From: Planctomycetota bacterium
GTDB lineage: Bacteria > Planctomycetota > Phycisphaerae > Phycisphaerales > UBA1924
Assembly: GCA_039819165.1 (NCBI GenBank)
Contig: JBCBSM010000001.1
Location: 2,418,001-2,482,000, forward strand
DNA length: 64,000 bases
Direction of reading: 5' to 3'
How positions within the stretch are numbered: position 1 is the first letter of the stretch; every line of letters begins with the position of its first letter. This document shows, in pieces, positions 52,488 to 60,469 of this stretch. Below the pieces are notes generated by a model. That model saw only the letters and a list, made by a program, of their open reading frames with translations, had not been told where the DNA came from and searched no databases. A program made the position numbers and the translations under genes.

Positions 52488-53392
52488 GGGCAGCCAACTC
52501 CGAAGTCGTTGATGAAGCACAGGAAGTCGAAGACGTTGAGCACGCCGTCGCCCGTGCAGTCCGCGCGGGCGTCGCTCGCGGCGAATCGACTCTGGAACGC
52601 CAGGAAGTCGAAGACCGTGAGTTCGCCGTCGCCGTCGGTGTCCGCGGGGCAGGTTGCGCGGACGTCGGCGAAGCCGTCGACCTCGGGCGTGGCGCCGACC
52701 GTCGGCGTGATGCGGACGAAGCTGACCTCGACCAGGCCGACCGAGGCGATGTCGATGCCGACGCCGCCGCCCGAGCCGTCGTAGGCGGCGACGACCTCGG
52801 CGAAGGTGAATCCGTCGGGGTCGAGCGCGGGATCGACGGGCTTGGTGAAGTCGCTCTCGACGATGCCGGCGGTGGGTGAGAAGGGATCGGTGAGGTCGAG
52901 ATAGCCCAGGGTGGGGAAGGCGCCGTCGGCCTGCAGGCCGGGCACGGGGACGAAGGTGACGCCGTCGTCGGAGAGCTCGATCAGGCCGCCATCGGCGAAG
53001 ATGCCGCCGACGATGCCGTCGGGGAAGGCCGCGTCGATGTAGCCGGCGTTGCCGAAGACCAGCAGATCGATGCCGAAGGGGTTGGTCGCGTCGTCGGTCA
53101 CGGGCTCGTCGAAGGCGACGGTGAGGCTGCCGCCGTCGCCGATGCTGACGATCTCATCCATGCCGAAGGGCGGGTTGAAGACGGTGACGGCGCCGGGGAA
53201 GACGCCCTCGCCCGTGAAGCGCTCGGGCTCGCCGAGTGCGGTGGTGGGGTCGTCGAAGCCGACGGGCACGCCGTCGCCTGGGGTGTACTCGACGACGCGG
53301 TCGGCCCAGGGCGTGAAGGCCTGGGCGGCCGCAAGCGGGGCGGTGAGCGCGAGCGGCGCGCCGGCAACGAGACAGAACGCATCGGCGCGCAT
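52484..53392 (-). CDS. Secreted beta-sandwich dockerin protein, first gene after the cobalamin riboswitch
   Basis: 302 residues from the ATG at 53392, with GGAGGGAG upstream. Signal peptide MRADAFCLVAGAPLALTAPL. The body contains VTVFNPPFGMDEIVSIGDGG, GSLTVAFDEPVTDDATNPFG, IDLLVFGNAGYIDAAFPDG and GLIELSDDGVTFVPVPGLQA, a recurring layout of extracellular sandwich proteins described only as cell surface proteins. The end is the paired dockerin-like motif, Gly-Cys-Pro. No catalytic motif is seen. A cobalamin riboswitch sits about 190 bases upstream on the same strand, so expression should fall when B12 is plentiful. It overlaps the propeller gene by four bases. Confidence 0.82.
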   Translation of the reverse strand: MRADAFCLVAGAPLALTAPLAAAQAFTPWADRVVEYTPGDGVPVGFDDPTTALGEPERFTGEGVFPGAVTVFNPPFGMDEIVSIGDGGSLTVAFDEPVTDDATNPFGIDLLVFGNAGYIDAAFPDGIVGGIFADGGLIELSDDGVTFVPVPGLQADGAFPTLGYLDLTDPFSPTAGIVESDFTKPVDPALDPDGFTFAEVVAAYDGSGGGVGIDIASVGLVEVSFVRITPTVGATPEVDGFADVRATCPADTDGDGELTVFDFLAFQSRFAASDARADCTGDGVLNVFDFLCFINDFGVGCP

Positions 53393-53580
53393 TATGCACG
53401 CTCCCTCCGGCGAGTGCCGGCACGTCGCCCCGGATCGCGCGGGGCGGCCTCGCACCATGGCCCGATAAACGGCGGGCCTGCCGGTCGTTCTCGCGGGGCT
53501 TTTTCCGGCGCAGTTGCGCGAACGCACGAGGCGGACGCACGCACACCGCGCCACCCATTACGCGAGGGCGACACCGTCGT
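53393..53580 (-). other. Expression platform between riboswitch and first gene
   Basis: About 190 bases of 5' leader, with no gene on the minus strand. A GC-rich inverted arrangement (GGCCTGCCGG near 53473 and CGCGGGGC near 53498 followed by TTTTT on the plus strand) lies between the aptamer and the ribosome-binding site GGAGGGAG. It could be a switching stem, but I cannot fold it by eye with confidence. Confidence 0.4.
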
Positions 53581-53775
53581 GCTGGTGGCAGGTCTTCCGG
53601 CTCCGGGCCCGATTCGGCTGGCCTTCCCGCCGGGCGTTTGACGCCGGCAGTGGCCTTGCTGCCCTCACCCGTTGCGGGGAGGGGAGCCGATCGGATGCGT
53701 GCCCGTTACGGCGGCGCGTCCGCGGTGGCTTTTCACCACGCTTCCCTTTTCACCCCGGCGGCCATCCGCCGGAGA
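53581..53775 (-). ncRNA. Cobalamin riboswitch
   Basis: Read on the minus strand, the core boxes of the cobalamin aptamer are present in order: GGTGAAAAGGGAA then GTGGTGAAAAGCC (53756-53720), CCCCGCAACGG (53679-53669), GCAAGGCCACTG, GGGAAGGCC and finally GGAAGACCTGCC near 53597-53585. In characterised riboswitches the ligand is adenosyl- or methylcobalamin and binding turns off downstream genes for B12 uptake, synthesis or B12-independent bypass. Here it faces the four-gene dockerin/pseudopilin operon ending at 49757. The aptamer lies tight against the stop of the minus-strand gene at 53794, so its promoter must be within or just after that gene's end. Confidence 0.9.
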
Positions 53776-53793
53776 ACCACTAGCGTTACCAGA

Positions 53794-54795
53794 CTAACCC
53801 GGATCCGAGGGCGAATCAAGGATTTCTTTCGCGGCGGGGCGCTCGAACACGCCGCGGGCCTGCACGAGCCGCTCGCCGGCGTCGTCGGATATCGCCATGG
53901 TGTGGCCCGAATAGACCGCGGCCGACCCGAACGCGCCATCGGCCCGAACGGCGTACATCGTGACGTTGAATCGCGGCCGGCCGTTGGGCCGCAGCAGGTC
54001 GGCCCTCGTGGTGTGCCGCACGATGCGTTCGACGGCGGCGAGGCAGGCGTCGCTTGGGTCCTCGCCCCGCTCCATGCGGGCGACGGCGTCGAAGGACGCG
54101 CAGGCCATGAGCGTGCTCTCGCCGCGGCCCGTGCTGCCGGCGCTGCCGGCGTCGCTCGAGTAGAGACCCGCACCGATGCATGGGCTATCGCCCACGCGGC
54201 CGGGTGGCTTGTAGCTCAGGCCGCTGGTGGACGTGCAGCCGCAGCAGCGGCCCGACGCGTCGACGGCCGACGCGTGCACGGTGCCGAAGGTTCGGGGCGG
54301 GCCGGCGGGGGGCTCGTCGCCCAGCTCCTTGGCCCAGTCCCAGTGTTCGGCTCGGAGCCAGGCGTCGGGGTCGCCGCCCTCGGTCTTCCATTGCTCCCAG
54401 GCTTCGCGGGAGGCGTCGGTGAGGAGGTCCTCGTCGGCGAAGCCACGGGCCAGCGCGAAGCGGCGGGCGCCCTCGCCGGCCAGGAACGACCAGTGCGGCT
54501 CGCGGAGCACGTGCAGGGCCACGCGTGCCGCGTGCCGTACGCCCCGCATGGCCGCGACTGCGCCCGCCTCGTGCGTCCGCCCGTCCATGATGGCGGCGTC
54601 GAGCTCGACGACGCCGTCGGCGTTGGGCAGGCCGCCGAAGCCCACGGTGTTCTCGGCGGGGTCGTCCTCGACGGTGGCGATGCCGTCGGCGAGCGCATCG
54701 AGGACGTCGGCGCCGCCGAGCATGCGGCGGCGGACGACGCCGACTGCCTCGAGCGCGTTGCCGGAGCCGACGACGACGGGGAGGGGGCCGCTCAC
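53794..54795 (-). CDS. Glycosylasparaginase-family N-terminal nucleophile hydrolase
   Basis: 333 residues from the GTG at 54795. The first part (SGNALEAVGVVRRRMLGGAD, DDPAENTVGFGGLPNADG and ELDAAIMDGRTHEAGAVAAM) and the autoprocessing site FGTVHASAVD, where Thr172 becomes the nucleophile, are typical. GRVGDSPCIGAGLYSSDAG and STGRGESTLMACASFDAV follow. These enzymes split the N-glycan Asn linkage or act as isoaspartyl/asparagine hydrolases. No signal peptide is seen. It lies six bases after the peroxiredoxin gene on the same strand, so they probably share a transcript. Substrate uncertain. Confidence 0.87.
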   Translation of the reverse strand: MSGPLPVVVGSGNALEAVGVVRRRMLGGADVLDALADGIATVEDDPAENTVGFGGLPNADGVVELDAAIMDGRTHEAGAVAAMRGVRHAARVALHVLREPHWSFLAGEGARRFALARGFADEDLLTDASREAWEQWKTEGGDPDAWLRAEHWDWAKELGDEPPAGPPRTFGTVHASAVDASGRCCGCTSTSGLSYKPPGRVGDSPCIGAGLYSSDAGSAGSTGRGESTLMACASFDAVARMERGEDPSDACLAAVERIVRHTTRADLLRPNGRPRFNVTMYAVRADGAFGSAAVYSGHTMAISDDAGERLVQARGVFERPAAKEILDSPSDPG

Positions 54796-54801
54796 GCGCG
54801 G

Positions 54802-55440
54802 TCAGGCCGGCTGCGGCGTGGTGCGGAGGTAGGGCTTGATCTCGGTGTAGCCCTTCGGGAAGGCCCTGTCGGCCTCGTCGTTGGAGACCGCGGGCACGAT
54901 GATGCAGTCCTCGCCATGCCGCCAGTTGGCGGGCGTCGCGACCTTGTGGTTGGCGGTGAGCTGCAGCGAGTCGATGACACGGAGGAGCTCATCGAAGTTG
55001 CGGCCCGTGCTGGCCGGGTAGGTCAGCGTGAGCTTGACCTTCTTGTCGGGGCCGATGATGAACACGTTGCGGACGGTCATGGTGTCCTGGGCGGCGGGCG
55101 GGATCATGCCGTAGAGGTCGGCCACGGTGCGGTCCGGGTCGCCGATCATCGGGAAGTTGGGGGCGATGCCCTGGGTCTCCTCGATGTCCCTGGACCACCT
55201 CTCGTGGTCCTCGACGCTGTCGCAACTGAGGCCGATGACCTTGCAGTTGCGCTTGTCGAACTCGCCTTTCAGCTTGGCGACGGTGCCGAGCTCGGTGGTG
55301 CAGACGGGCGTGAAGTCCTTGGGGTGGCTGAAGAGCACGCCCCAGGAGTCGCCCAGCCAATCGTGGAAGTGGATCTCGCCCTGCGTGGTGGGTGCGGTGA
55401 AGTCCGGGGCGGCATCGCCCAGATGCACGGTGTTGGTCAT
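54802..55440 (-). CDS. 1-Cys peroxiredoxin (Prx6 type)
   Basis: 212 residues from the ATG at 55440, with AAGGGGA upstream. The peroxidatic Cys47 sits in FTPVCTTELG, a Prx6 signature, and no resolving Cys is placed as in 2-Cys forms. DPDRTVADLYGMIPPAAQDT and the long C-terminal part (VATPANWRHGEDCIIVPAVS) are Prx6 specific. It reduces peroxides and lipid hydroperoxides in the cytoplasm. A terminator at 55463-55485 isolates it from the sigma factor operon upstream, so its promoter lies in the 20-odd bases between or within the hairpin region. Glycosylasparaginase follows in the same unit. Confidence 0.95.
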   Translation of the reverse strand: MTNTVHLGDAAPDFTAPTTQGEIHFHDWLGDSWGVLFSHPKDFTPVCTTELGTVAKLKGEFDKRNCKVIGLSCDSVEDHERWSRDIEETQGIAPNFPMIGDPDRTVADLYGMIPPAAQDTMTVRNVFIIGPDKKVKLTLTYPASTGRNFDELLRVIDSLQLTANHKVATPANWRHGEDCIIVPAVSNDEADRAFPKGYTEIKPYLRTTPQPA

Positions 55441-55462
55441 CGTTGTCCCCTTGTGTGGATTG

Positions 55463-55485
55463 AAAAACCGAGCAGCGTCGCTCGG
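55463..55485 (-). terminator. Rho-independent terminator of the ECF sigma operon
   Basis: On the minus strand CCGAGC (55485-55480) and GCTCGG (55473-55468) pair around a six-base loop and run into TTTTT (55467-55463). It follows the putative anti-sigma gene, which ends at 55592, and precedes the peroxiredoxin start. Confidence 0.8.
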
Positions 55486-55591
55486 CGTGGGGGACTGTAC
55501 CTAGGTCGCTCGGGATTGGATGCACCGCATCGCGGAGTGTGGGCGCCTCCGATGCTCGGATGCCGCGATCTGGGGGGCAAATAGGAGGCGG

Positions 55592-56140
55592 CTAGGGATT
55601 GGAGATCGCAGGGGCGACCGGCGCCGGGTCGACGCGGGGCAGCCTGTCCGACACGTGGGCCCGGAAGCGGGCGACATCGGTGAAGAGGGCCTCGGCTTCC
55701 TGGCGGCCGAGGTCGCGGTAGGCGTCGCTCTGGCGTTCCTGCGCCGGCAGCACGGCGAAGGTGGGCGAGGTTTGCGTGGGCCGGGTTGGGGCGGCGATGT
55801 CCGCGGTCGGGGCCCAGGAATCCCAGGCTTGGAGGCCGCCCATGGCGTAGATGGCGGCCGACACGATTACTGCAATGGCGGCAGCGGCCGCCAGCGGCGG
55901 ACGCAGCGAGAACATCAGCCTGCGGCGGGGCCAGCCGGTGCCGGCCCGGTAGAGCGTCACGCGGGCGGGGCCGGGCCGGGGATCGGCCTGGCGGCGCTCG
56001 GCCAGGCGGGACATGACGCGGGCCCGCACGCTGAGCGGCGCGGTCTCGTCGGGCCAGCTCCGGTCATCCGAGAGCATGGCTTCCACCTGGCGGCCCGTGA
56101 TCGGACCGAGGCCGTTTCGATGTTGTCCACCAGCACCCAT
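55592..56140 (-). CDS. Single-pass membrane protein, probable anti-sigma factor
   Basis: 182 residues from the ATG at 56140, two bases after the stop of the ECF sigma gene. A cytoplasmic part of about 75 residues (ITGRQVEAMLSDDRSWPDE, APLSVRARVMSRLAERRQAD) precedes a membrane helix (RPPLAAAAAIAVIVSAAIYA). A periplasmic segment of 85 residues follows. The layout is that of an anti-sigma factor, but the zinc HxxxCxxC motif of ZAS proteins is missing. Coupling to the sigma gene supports a regulatory role. The signal sensed outside is unknown. Confidence 0.6.
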   Translation of the reverse strand: MGAGGQHRNGLGPITGRQVEAMLSDDRSWPDETAPLSVRARVMSRLAERRQADPRPGPARVTLYRAGTGWPRRRLMFSLRPPLAAAAAIAVIVSAAIYAMGGLQAWDSWAPTADIAAPTRPTQTSPTFAVLPAQERQSDAYRDLGRQEAEALFTDVARFRAHVSDRLPRVDPAPVAPAISNP

Positions 56141-56142
56141 GG

Positions 56143-56853
56143 TTACACCGTGAGTGTATTCGCTCCGAGGGGGTCGGGCGTAACGCCGCGGGCGTCAGAA
56201 GATGCAGCATCTTCGGCCCCGGCGAAGGCGATGTCGCTGGCGCGCTCGCGGATGGCCTCGGCCAGCGTGTTGCGGGCCCGCAGCAGCATAACGCGGACCG
56301 CGACGCCGGATTTGTCCATAACGCGGGCGATCTGGGCCGGACTGAGGCCCTCGACGTAGCGGAGCCAGACGGCCGTCAACTGCTCACGATTGAGAGCGAC
56401 CTCGGCGATGGACCAGATTCTGGATCGTTCGCCCAGGGCGTCGAGGTCGGGCGTGCCGGCGGGGGTTGCCGCGGCATCGGCGAAGCCCACGCTGGCCTCG
56501 GACACGATGTGCACGCGGGCTCGCTGGCGGGCGGCGGATGCCGCCAGCCTTGCGGCGATGGTCAACAGCCAGGGGGCCAGGGGACGGCCCGACTCGAAGG
56601 TGTGCAGCTTCTGCCAGGCCCGCAGGAAGGTCTCCTGGGCCACGTCCTCGGCCTCGGCGGAGGAACCGGTGCGGCGGAGCAGGAAGCGATATACGCGATC
56701 CTGATATCTCACCACCAATTCATTATAAGCCGCGACCGAGCCGTCCTTGGCGAGATCCGCCAGGGCGTGGTCGGACTGGCCCTGGACGGGCGTTTCGCCG
56801 GGTGTGGCGGGCAGGCCCGTCAGGGCGTGGTGAGGGATAGCCGAAACCGACAT
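56143..56853 (-). CDS. ECF-subfamily RNA polymerase sigma factor
   Basis: 236 residues from the ATG at 56853, chosen because TATCTT ends seven bases upstream. Region 2 is AAYNELVVRYQDRVYRFLLR with AEDVAQETFLRAWQKL. Region 4 is LNREQLTAVWLRYVEGLSPA and IARVMDKSGVAVRVMLLRAR, a helix-turn-helix of the usual type. The N-terminal 30 residues and the Ala/Asp tail are extensions. It redirects polymerase to a stress or envelope regulon. It forms an operon with the membrane protein at 55592, its probable regulator, and is closed by a terminator. Target promoters unknown. Confidence 0.92.
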   Translation of the reverse strand: MSVSAIPHHALTGLPATPGETPVQGQSDHALADLAKDGSVAAYNELVVRYQDRVYRFLLRRTGSSAEAEDVAQETFLRAWQKLHTFESGRPLAPWLLTIAARLAASAARQRARVHIVSEASVGFADAAATPAGTPDLDALGERSRIWSIAEVALNREQLTAVWLRYVEGLSPAQIARVMDKSGVAVRVMLLRARNTLAEAIRERASDIAFAGAEDAASSDARGVTPDPLGANTLTV

Positions 56854-56935
56854 TGGCATCAAGATACCCGGTCCGCTGGCCGCCCCCAAGCGGATCCACC
56901 CGTATTCCTGAGAATGCGGGGATTCGGGGAAGTGG

Positions 56936-58045
56936 TTATAGCTCCCGGTCTCGGTCTGGCGAGGCGGGGGGCCTGGCCGGCAAGCGCGGTGGATCGGCGG
57001 CGATGGTGGGGCTCAGGCGGCGTTCGAGTTCGAGCTCGACGGTCCGGCCTTGCCGGGTGATGCGGCAGGACTTGACGAGCGTGAGCAGGCGGAGCATCGA
57101 GGCGTCGCCGTCGGCGAGGTCGGCGGTGCGGGTGGCGGCAAAGTCGACCGCGCGGTTGAGGCTCTCCATGACCCGGGCACCCTCGGACTCGCTGCCGGCG
57201 ACGATCCGCAGGCCGGCCTCGAAGACGGTGTCGCTGCGAGCGGCGCGGTAGCCCAGGAAGGCGGTCGCCTCTCGGGAGAGGCCCAGCAGGTCCGAGCTGG
57301 GGGGCGGCTGGGCGTCCCATAGGCCGGTCGCGCGGGCGTACACGACGGCACCCTCCGGCGGATCGAGTGGCAGGAGGTGGGGCGTGTTCATGCCCATCAG
57401 CGGCTCGCCGGTCTCGTGCTCGGCGGTGGCGTCCCGGTCGGCGTGCAGCGGCTGAGGCTCGAGCACCGGTGTTGCGGGGCTCAGGACGGCGTCGAGGGCT
57501 GCCTGGAGGGTGTCCAGGCGGTCGGTGAGGAGGGCGACGTGCGTCGGGCCTTCCGAATCCTGGGCCAATGGCACGAGGCCCACGTGGACGTCCAGGGCAT
57601 CGACCGCCCACGCGCCGGGCGAGGTCCTGGCGTCGTCGCCGTCGTCTTCGGACGGATCGAGGGTGACCGGATAGCCGCTGTGGGCGTCGACGTAGCCGGT
57701 GATCGCATCGCGAAGGGTGTCGCCGCCGACGAGCAGCGTGGTGGTGTGGCGGTCGCCGGTGTCCCGGGCCAGGGTGCCGAAGATCGTGAGCGATCGGACG
57801 TCCATGGTGGCATCGATGCCCATGTCGGCGAGCGAGGCGCCCCAGGCGCTGGACGCAATGAGGTCGAAGACCGGCCGCAACTCGCTGGAGGCGGTGGCCC
57901 GCTCGACGTCGACGTGGAGCACCCAATCGCTGCCCGGGGTCACCCACTGCGGGCGCAGCGGATCGGCCCACGCCGTTGCGGCGATGGTCGCGAGGGCTGC
58001 AACTGCGATTCGGGTTCGGGCGAGTCCGTCCAGCAACACTGGCAC
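56936..58045 (-). CDS. Hypothetical secreted protein
   Basis: 369 residues from the GTG at 58045, giving a signal-like start (RTRIAVAALATIAATAWA). The mature protein has WVLHVDVERATASSELRPVF, SLADMGIDATMDVRSLTIFG, TTLLVGGDTLRDAITGYVDA and later TAFLGYRAARSDTVFEAGL. This is the pattern of a duplicated alpha/beta fold seen in planctomycete proteins of unknown function. No catalytic or binding motif is obvious. A Pro/Arg-rich tail ends it. It is divergent from the spermidine-synthase-like gene, 99 bases apart. The start is not backed by a Shine-Dalgarno site. Confidence 0.68.
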   Translation of the reverse strand: MPVLLDGLARTRIAVAALATIAATAWADPLRPQWVTPGSDWVLHVDVERATASSELRPVFDLIASSAWGASLADMGIDATMDVRSLTIFGTLARDTGDRHTTTLLVGGDTLRDAITGYVDAHSGYPVTLDPSEDDGDDARTSPGAWAVDALDVHVGLVPLAQDSEGPTHVALLTDRLDTLQAALDAVLSPATPVLEPQPLHADRDATAEHETGEPLMGMNTPHLLPLDPPEGAVVYARATGLWDAQPPPSSDLLGLSREATAFLGYRAARSDTVFEAGLRIVAGSESEGARVMESLNRAVDFAATRTADLADGDASMLRLLTLVKSCRITRQGRTVELELERRLSPTIAADPPRLPARPPASPDRDREL

Positions 58046-58144
58046 CCCCGGAGCATGGATAGCGGTGGCGGACGGGTGCCGTTTCGCGGACGGTGCAGAT
58101 CGGAGACGTGGGCGAGGGCGAGGGCCGTGCGGGACCCCGATAGC

Positions 58145-60424
58145 ATGGCCGCACGGCCGGTGGAGGTGGTGGGCGTGCTGGTTCTGTTTGCTATCGCCAT
58201 CTTCTGCGGCGCGGCCCTGCTGTTCTGCGTGCAGCCCATGCTGGCGCGGATGATCCTGCCGGGCTTCGGCGGCAGCCCGGCGGTGTGGACGGCGTCGATG
58301 CTGTTCTTCCAGGCGGCGCTGCTGGCGGGCTACGCGCTGGCGCACGGGCTTGGGGCGGCGGGGCGACGGCGGCCGAGGCTGGCCGCCGGAGCGCACGCGC
58401 TCGTCGCGGCGGGGTCGCTGCTGGTGCTGCCGGTGGCGATTCCGGCGCTCTCGGGCGGGGTGGCGGGCGCGTGGCCTCCGGCGATGCGGGTGATCGGCGT
58501 GCTGGTGCTGGCGGTGGGCGGGCCCTACTTGGTGCTGGCGACGCTGTCGCCGATGTTGCAGCGGTGGATCGCGGCGAGCGAGCACCGGCTGGCGACAAAT
58601 CCGTACCCGCTATACGCCGCGAGCAACGCGGGCAGCTTGCTTGGGTTGCTCGCGTATCCGTTCGTGATCGAGCCGCTGCTGCCGCTGGACGCGCAGCGGC
58701 GGTGGTGGTCGATCGCGTACGCGGCCGTCGTGGCGCTCGCGTTGGTGTCGGCGGTGGTCGCGATGGTGCGGTCGCGCGGCGCACGAGCGGAAGAGAAGGT
58801 CGACGCGGGCGACACGCTCACGCTGCGTTCGGCCGCGGGGTGGGCGCTGCTTGCGTTCGTTCCGTCGAGCCTGCTGCTGGGCGTGACGCAGCACGTCACG
58901 ACCGACGTAGCGGCGGCGCCGCTCTTGTGGGTGGTGCCGCTGGCGATCTACCTGCTGACGTTCGTGATCGCGTTCGGCACGACGCGGCCCGGGCTGCTGC
59001 GGTGGACGGCGCGGCTGGCGCCGATCGGCGTCGCGGCGCTCGCGGTGGCGATGCTGCTTCGTGCGCGGGAGCCGCTGGCGGCGGTGGTCGTCGCGCATCT
59101 GGCGGGCTTCGGGCTGTGCGCGATGCTGTGCCACGCGCGGCTGGCCGCGCTGCGCCCGCCCGCGTCGGGGCTGACGGCGTTCTACCTGCTCGTGGCCACG
59201 GGCGGTGCGATGGGGGGCGTGTTCAACGCGCTCGTGGCGCCGCGGCTGTTCGATGGCGTGCTCGAGTACCCGCTGATGATCGGGGCGGCGATGCTGGCGC
59301 TGCCGATCGTGGGCGTCGTATCGCGGCGGTTGCTCGTGCGGGATGCCGTGGTGGGCGTGGTGGTCGCGGGCGGCTTCCTGGTGCTGCTGCTCGCGTTGCT
59401 GCTGGCGGGCGGCTCGCCGCTGGCGGCGTCGTCGGCGTTGTGGGAGCGTGCGGTGGTTGTCGGGCTGCCGGTGATCGGGTTGTATTTGTTGCACCAGCGG
59501 CCCGCGGCGTTCGGTGTCTCGGTGGCGGGCGTGCTGGTGGTGGCGCAGCTGTGGCCCGGCTCGCGGGAGGTGCTGCACGCCGAGCGGACGTTCTTCGGCG
59601 TGCACGTGGTCGAGCGGCGGCGGGTGCCGCTGGACGGCGGCGGCGTTGCGACCTTCCACGAGCTGCGGCACGGATCGACGACGCACGGCGTGCAGCGGGT
59701 GGACGCGGGCGGCGTGGCCGAGCCGCTGGCCTACTACCACGACCGCAGCCCGATCGCGGAGGTGTTCGCGCTCATCGACGGGCAGGCGACGGCCGACCCG
59801 CACACGCCGCTGGACCGCGTGGCGCTCGTCGGCCTGGGGACGGGTGCGGTGGCGGCGTACGGGCGGCGCGGGATGCGCATCGTGGGCTACGAGATCGATC
59901 CCGAGGTCGTGGCGATCGCGCGCGATCCGCGGTACTTCACCTTCGTGAGCGGCACGCGGGCGGACTTCGAGGCCGTCGTGGGGGACGGGCGGTTGTCGCT
60001 GGCGGCGTACACGGGCGAGCCGTTCGATCTCATCGTGCTGGATGCGTTCAGCTCGGATGCGATCCCGGTACACCTGTTGACCGTCGAGGCGTTCGAGCTG
60101 TATCTGGATCGGCTGTCCGCGGACGGCGTGCTGGCGGTGCACATCTCGAACGTGTATCTGGATCTGGAGCCGGTGGTGGCGGCGGCCGCAGAACGGTTGG
60201 GGCTGGCCGCGACGATGCGGGTGGACCCGTGGGACGAGGCCCAGAGTGCCCGCACGGGGCGGTACACGTCGACGTGGGTGGTGCTGGGGCGGCGCGAGGC
60301 GGCGATTGGGCCGCTGGTCGGGCGGCCTCGGTGGCGCGAGCCGGTCGCGCCCGAGGGCTTCCGCGCATGGACGGACGACTACAGCAACCTGCTGTCGGTG
60401 TTGGGTCGGCCGGCGGGCCAGTAG
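58145..60424 (+). CDS. Fused multi-pass membrane and spermidine-synthase-like protein
   Basis: 759 residues from the ATG at 58145. The first 480 residues are hydrophobic with about twelve helices (LFAIAIFCGAALLFCVQPML, GGSPAVWTASMLFFQAALLA). The last 250 are a Rossmann domain of the spermidine synthase type: DRVALVGLGTGAVAAYGRRG, RIVGYEIDPEVVAIARDPRY, FDLIVLDAFSSDAIPVHLLT and HISNVYLDLEPVVAA. This fusion is known as a family of unclear function; it may aminopropylate a lipid or sugar rather than free putrescine. An extended open frame upstream is shadow. aroC follows 45 bases later. Confidence 0.85.
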   Translation: MAARPVEVVGVLVLFAIAIFCGAALLFCVQPMLARMILPGFGGSPAVWTASMLFFQAALLAGYALAHGLGAAGRRRPRLAAGAHALVAAGSLLVLPVAIPALSGGVAGAWPPAMRVIGVLVLAVGGPYLVLATLSPMLQRWIAASEHRLATNPYPLYAASNAGSLLGLLAYPFVIEPLLPLDAQRRWWSIAYAAVVALALVSAVVAMVRSRGARAEEKVDAGDTLTLRSAAGWALLAFVPSSLLLGVTQHVTTDVAAAPLLWVVPLAIYLLTFVIAFGTTRPGLLRWTARLAPIGVAALAVAMLLRAREPLAAVVVAHLAGFGLCAMLCHARLAALRPPASGLTAFYLLVATGGAMGGVFNALVAPRLFDGVLEYPLMIGAAMLALPIVGVVSRRLLVRDAVVGVVVAGGFLVLLLALLLAGGSPLAASSALWERAVVVGLPVIGLYLLHQRPAAFGVSVAGVLVVAQLWPGSREVLHAERTFFGVHVVERRRVPLDGGGVATFHELRHGSTTHGVQRVDAGGVAEPLAYYHDRSPIAEVFALIDGQATADPHTPLDRVALVGLGTGAVAAYGRRGMRIVGYEIDPEVVAIARDPRYFTFVSGTRADFEAVVGDGRLSLAAYTGEPFDLIVLDAFSSDAIPVHLLTVEAFELYLDRLSADGVLAVHISNVYLDLEPVVAAAAERLGLAATMRVDPWDEAQSARTGRYTSTWVVLGRREAAIGPLVGRPRWREPVAPEGFRAWTDDYSNLLSVLGRPAGQ

Positions 60425-60469
60425 GGGAGCAGTCGTCGGGGGAGGCGCGGCGTCGCTCTATCATCCTGG

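Noticed and set aside
53638-55584. A 648-codon open frame on the plus strand
   Set aside because: It runs antisense to glycosylasparaginase and peroxiredoxin, both clearly real, and through the riboswitch.
57377-58144. N-terminal extension of the spermidine-synthase-like protein by about 256 codons
   Set aside because: That part is antisense to the secreted protein gene at 56936 and lacks a start signal; the ATG at 58145 gives a sensible membrane start.
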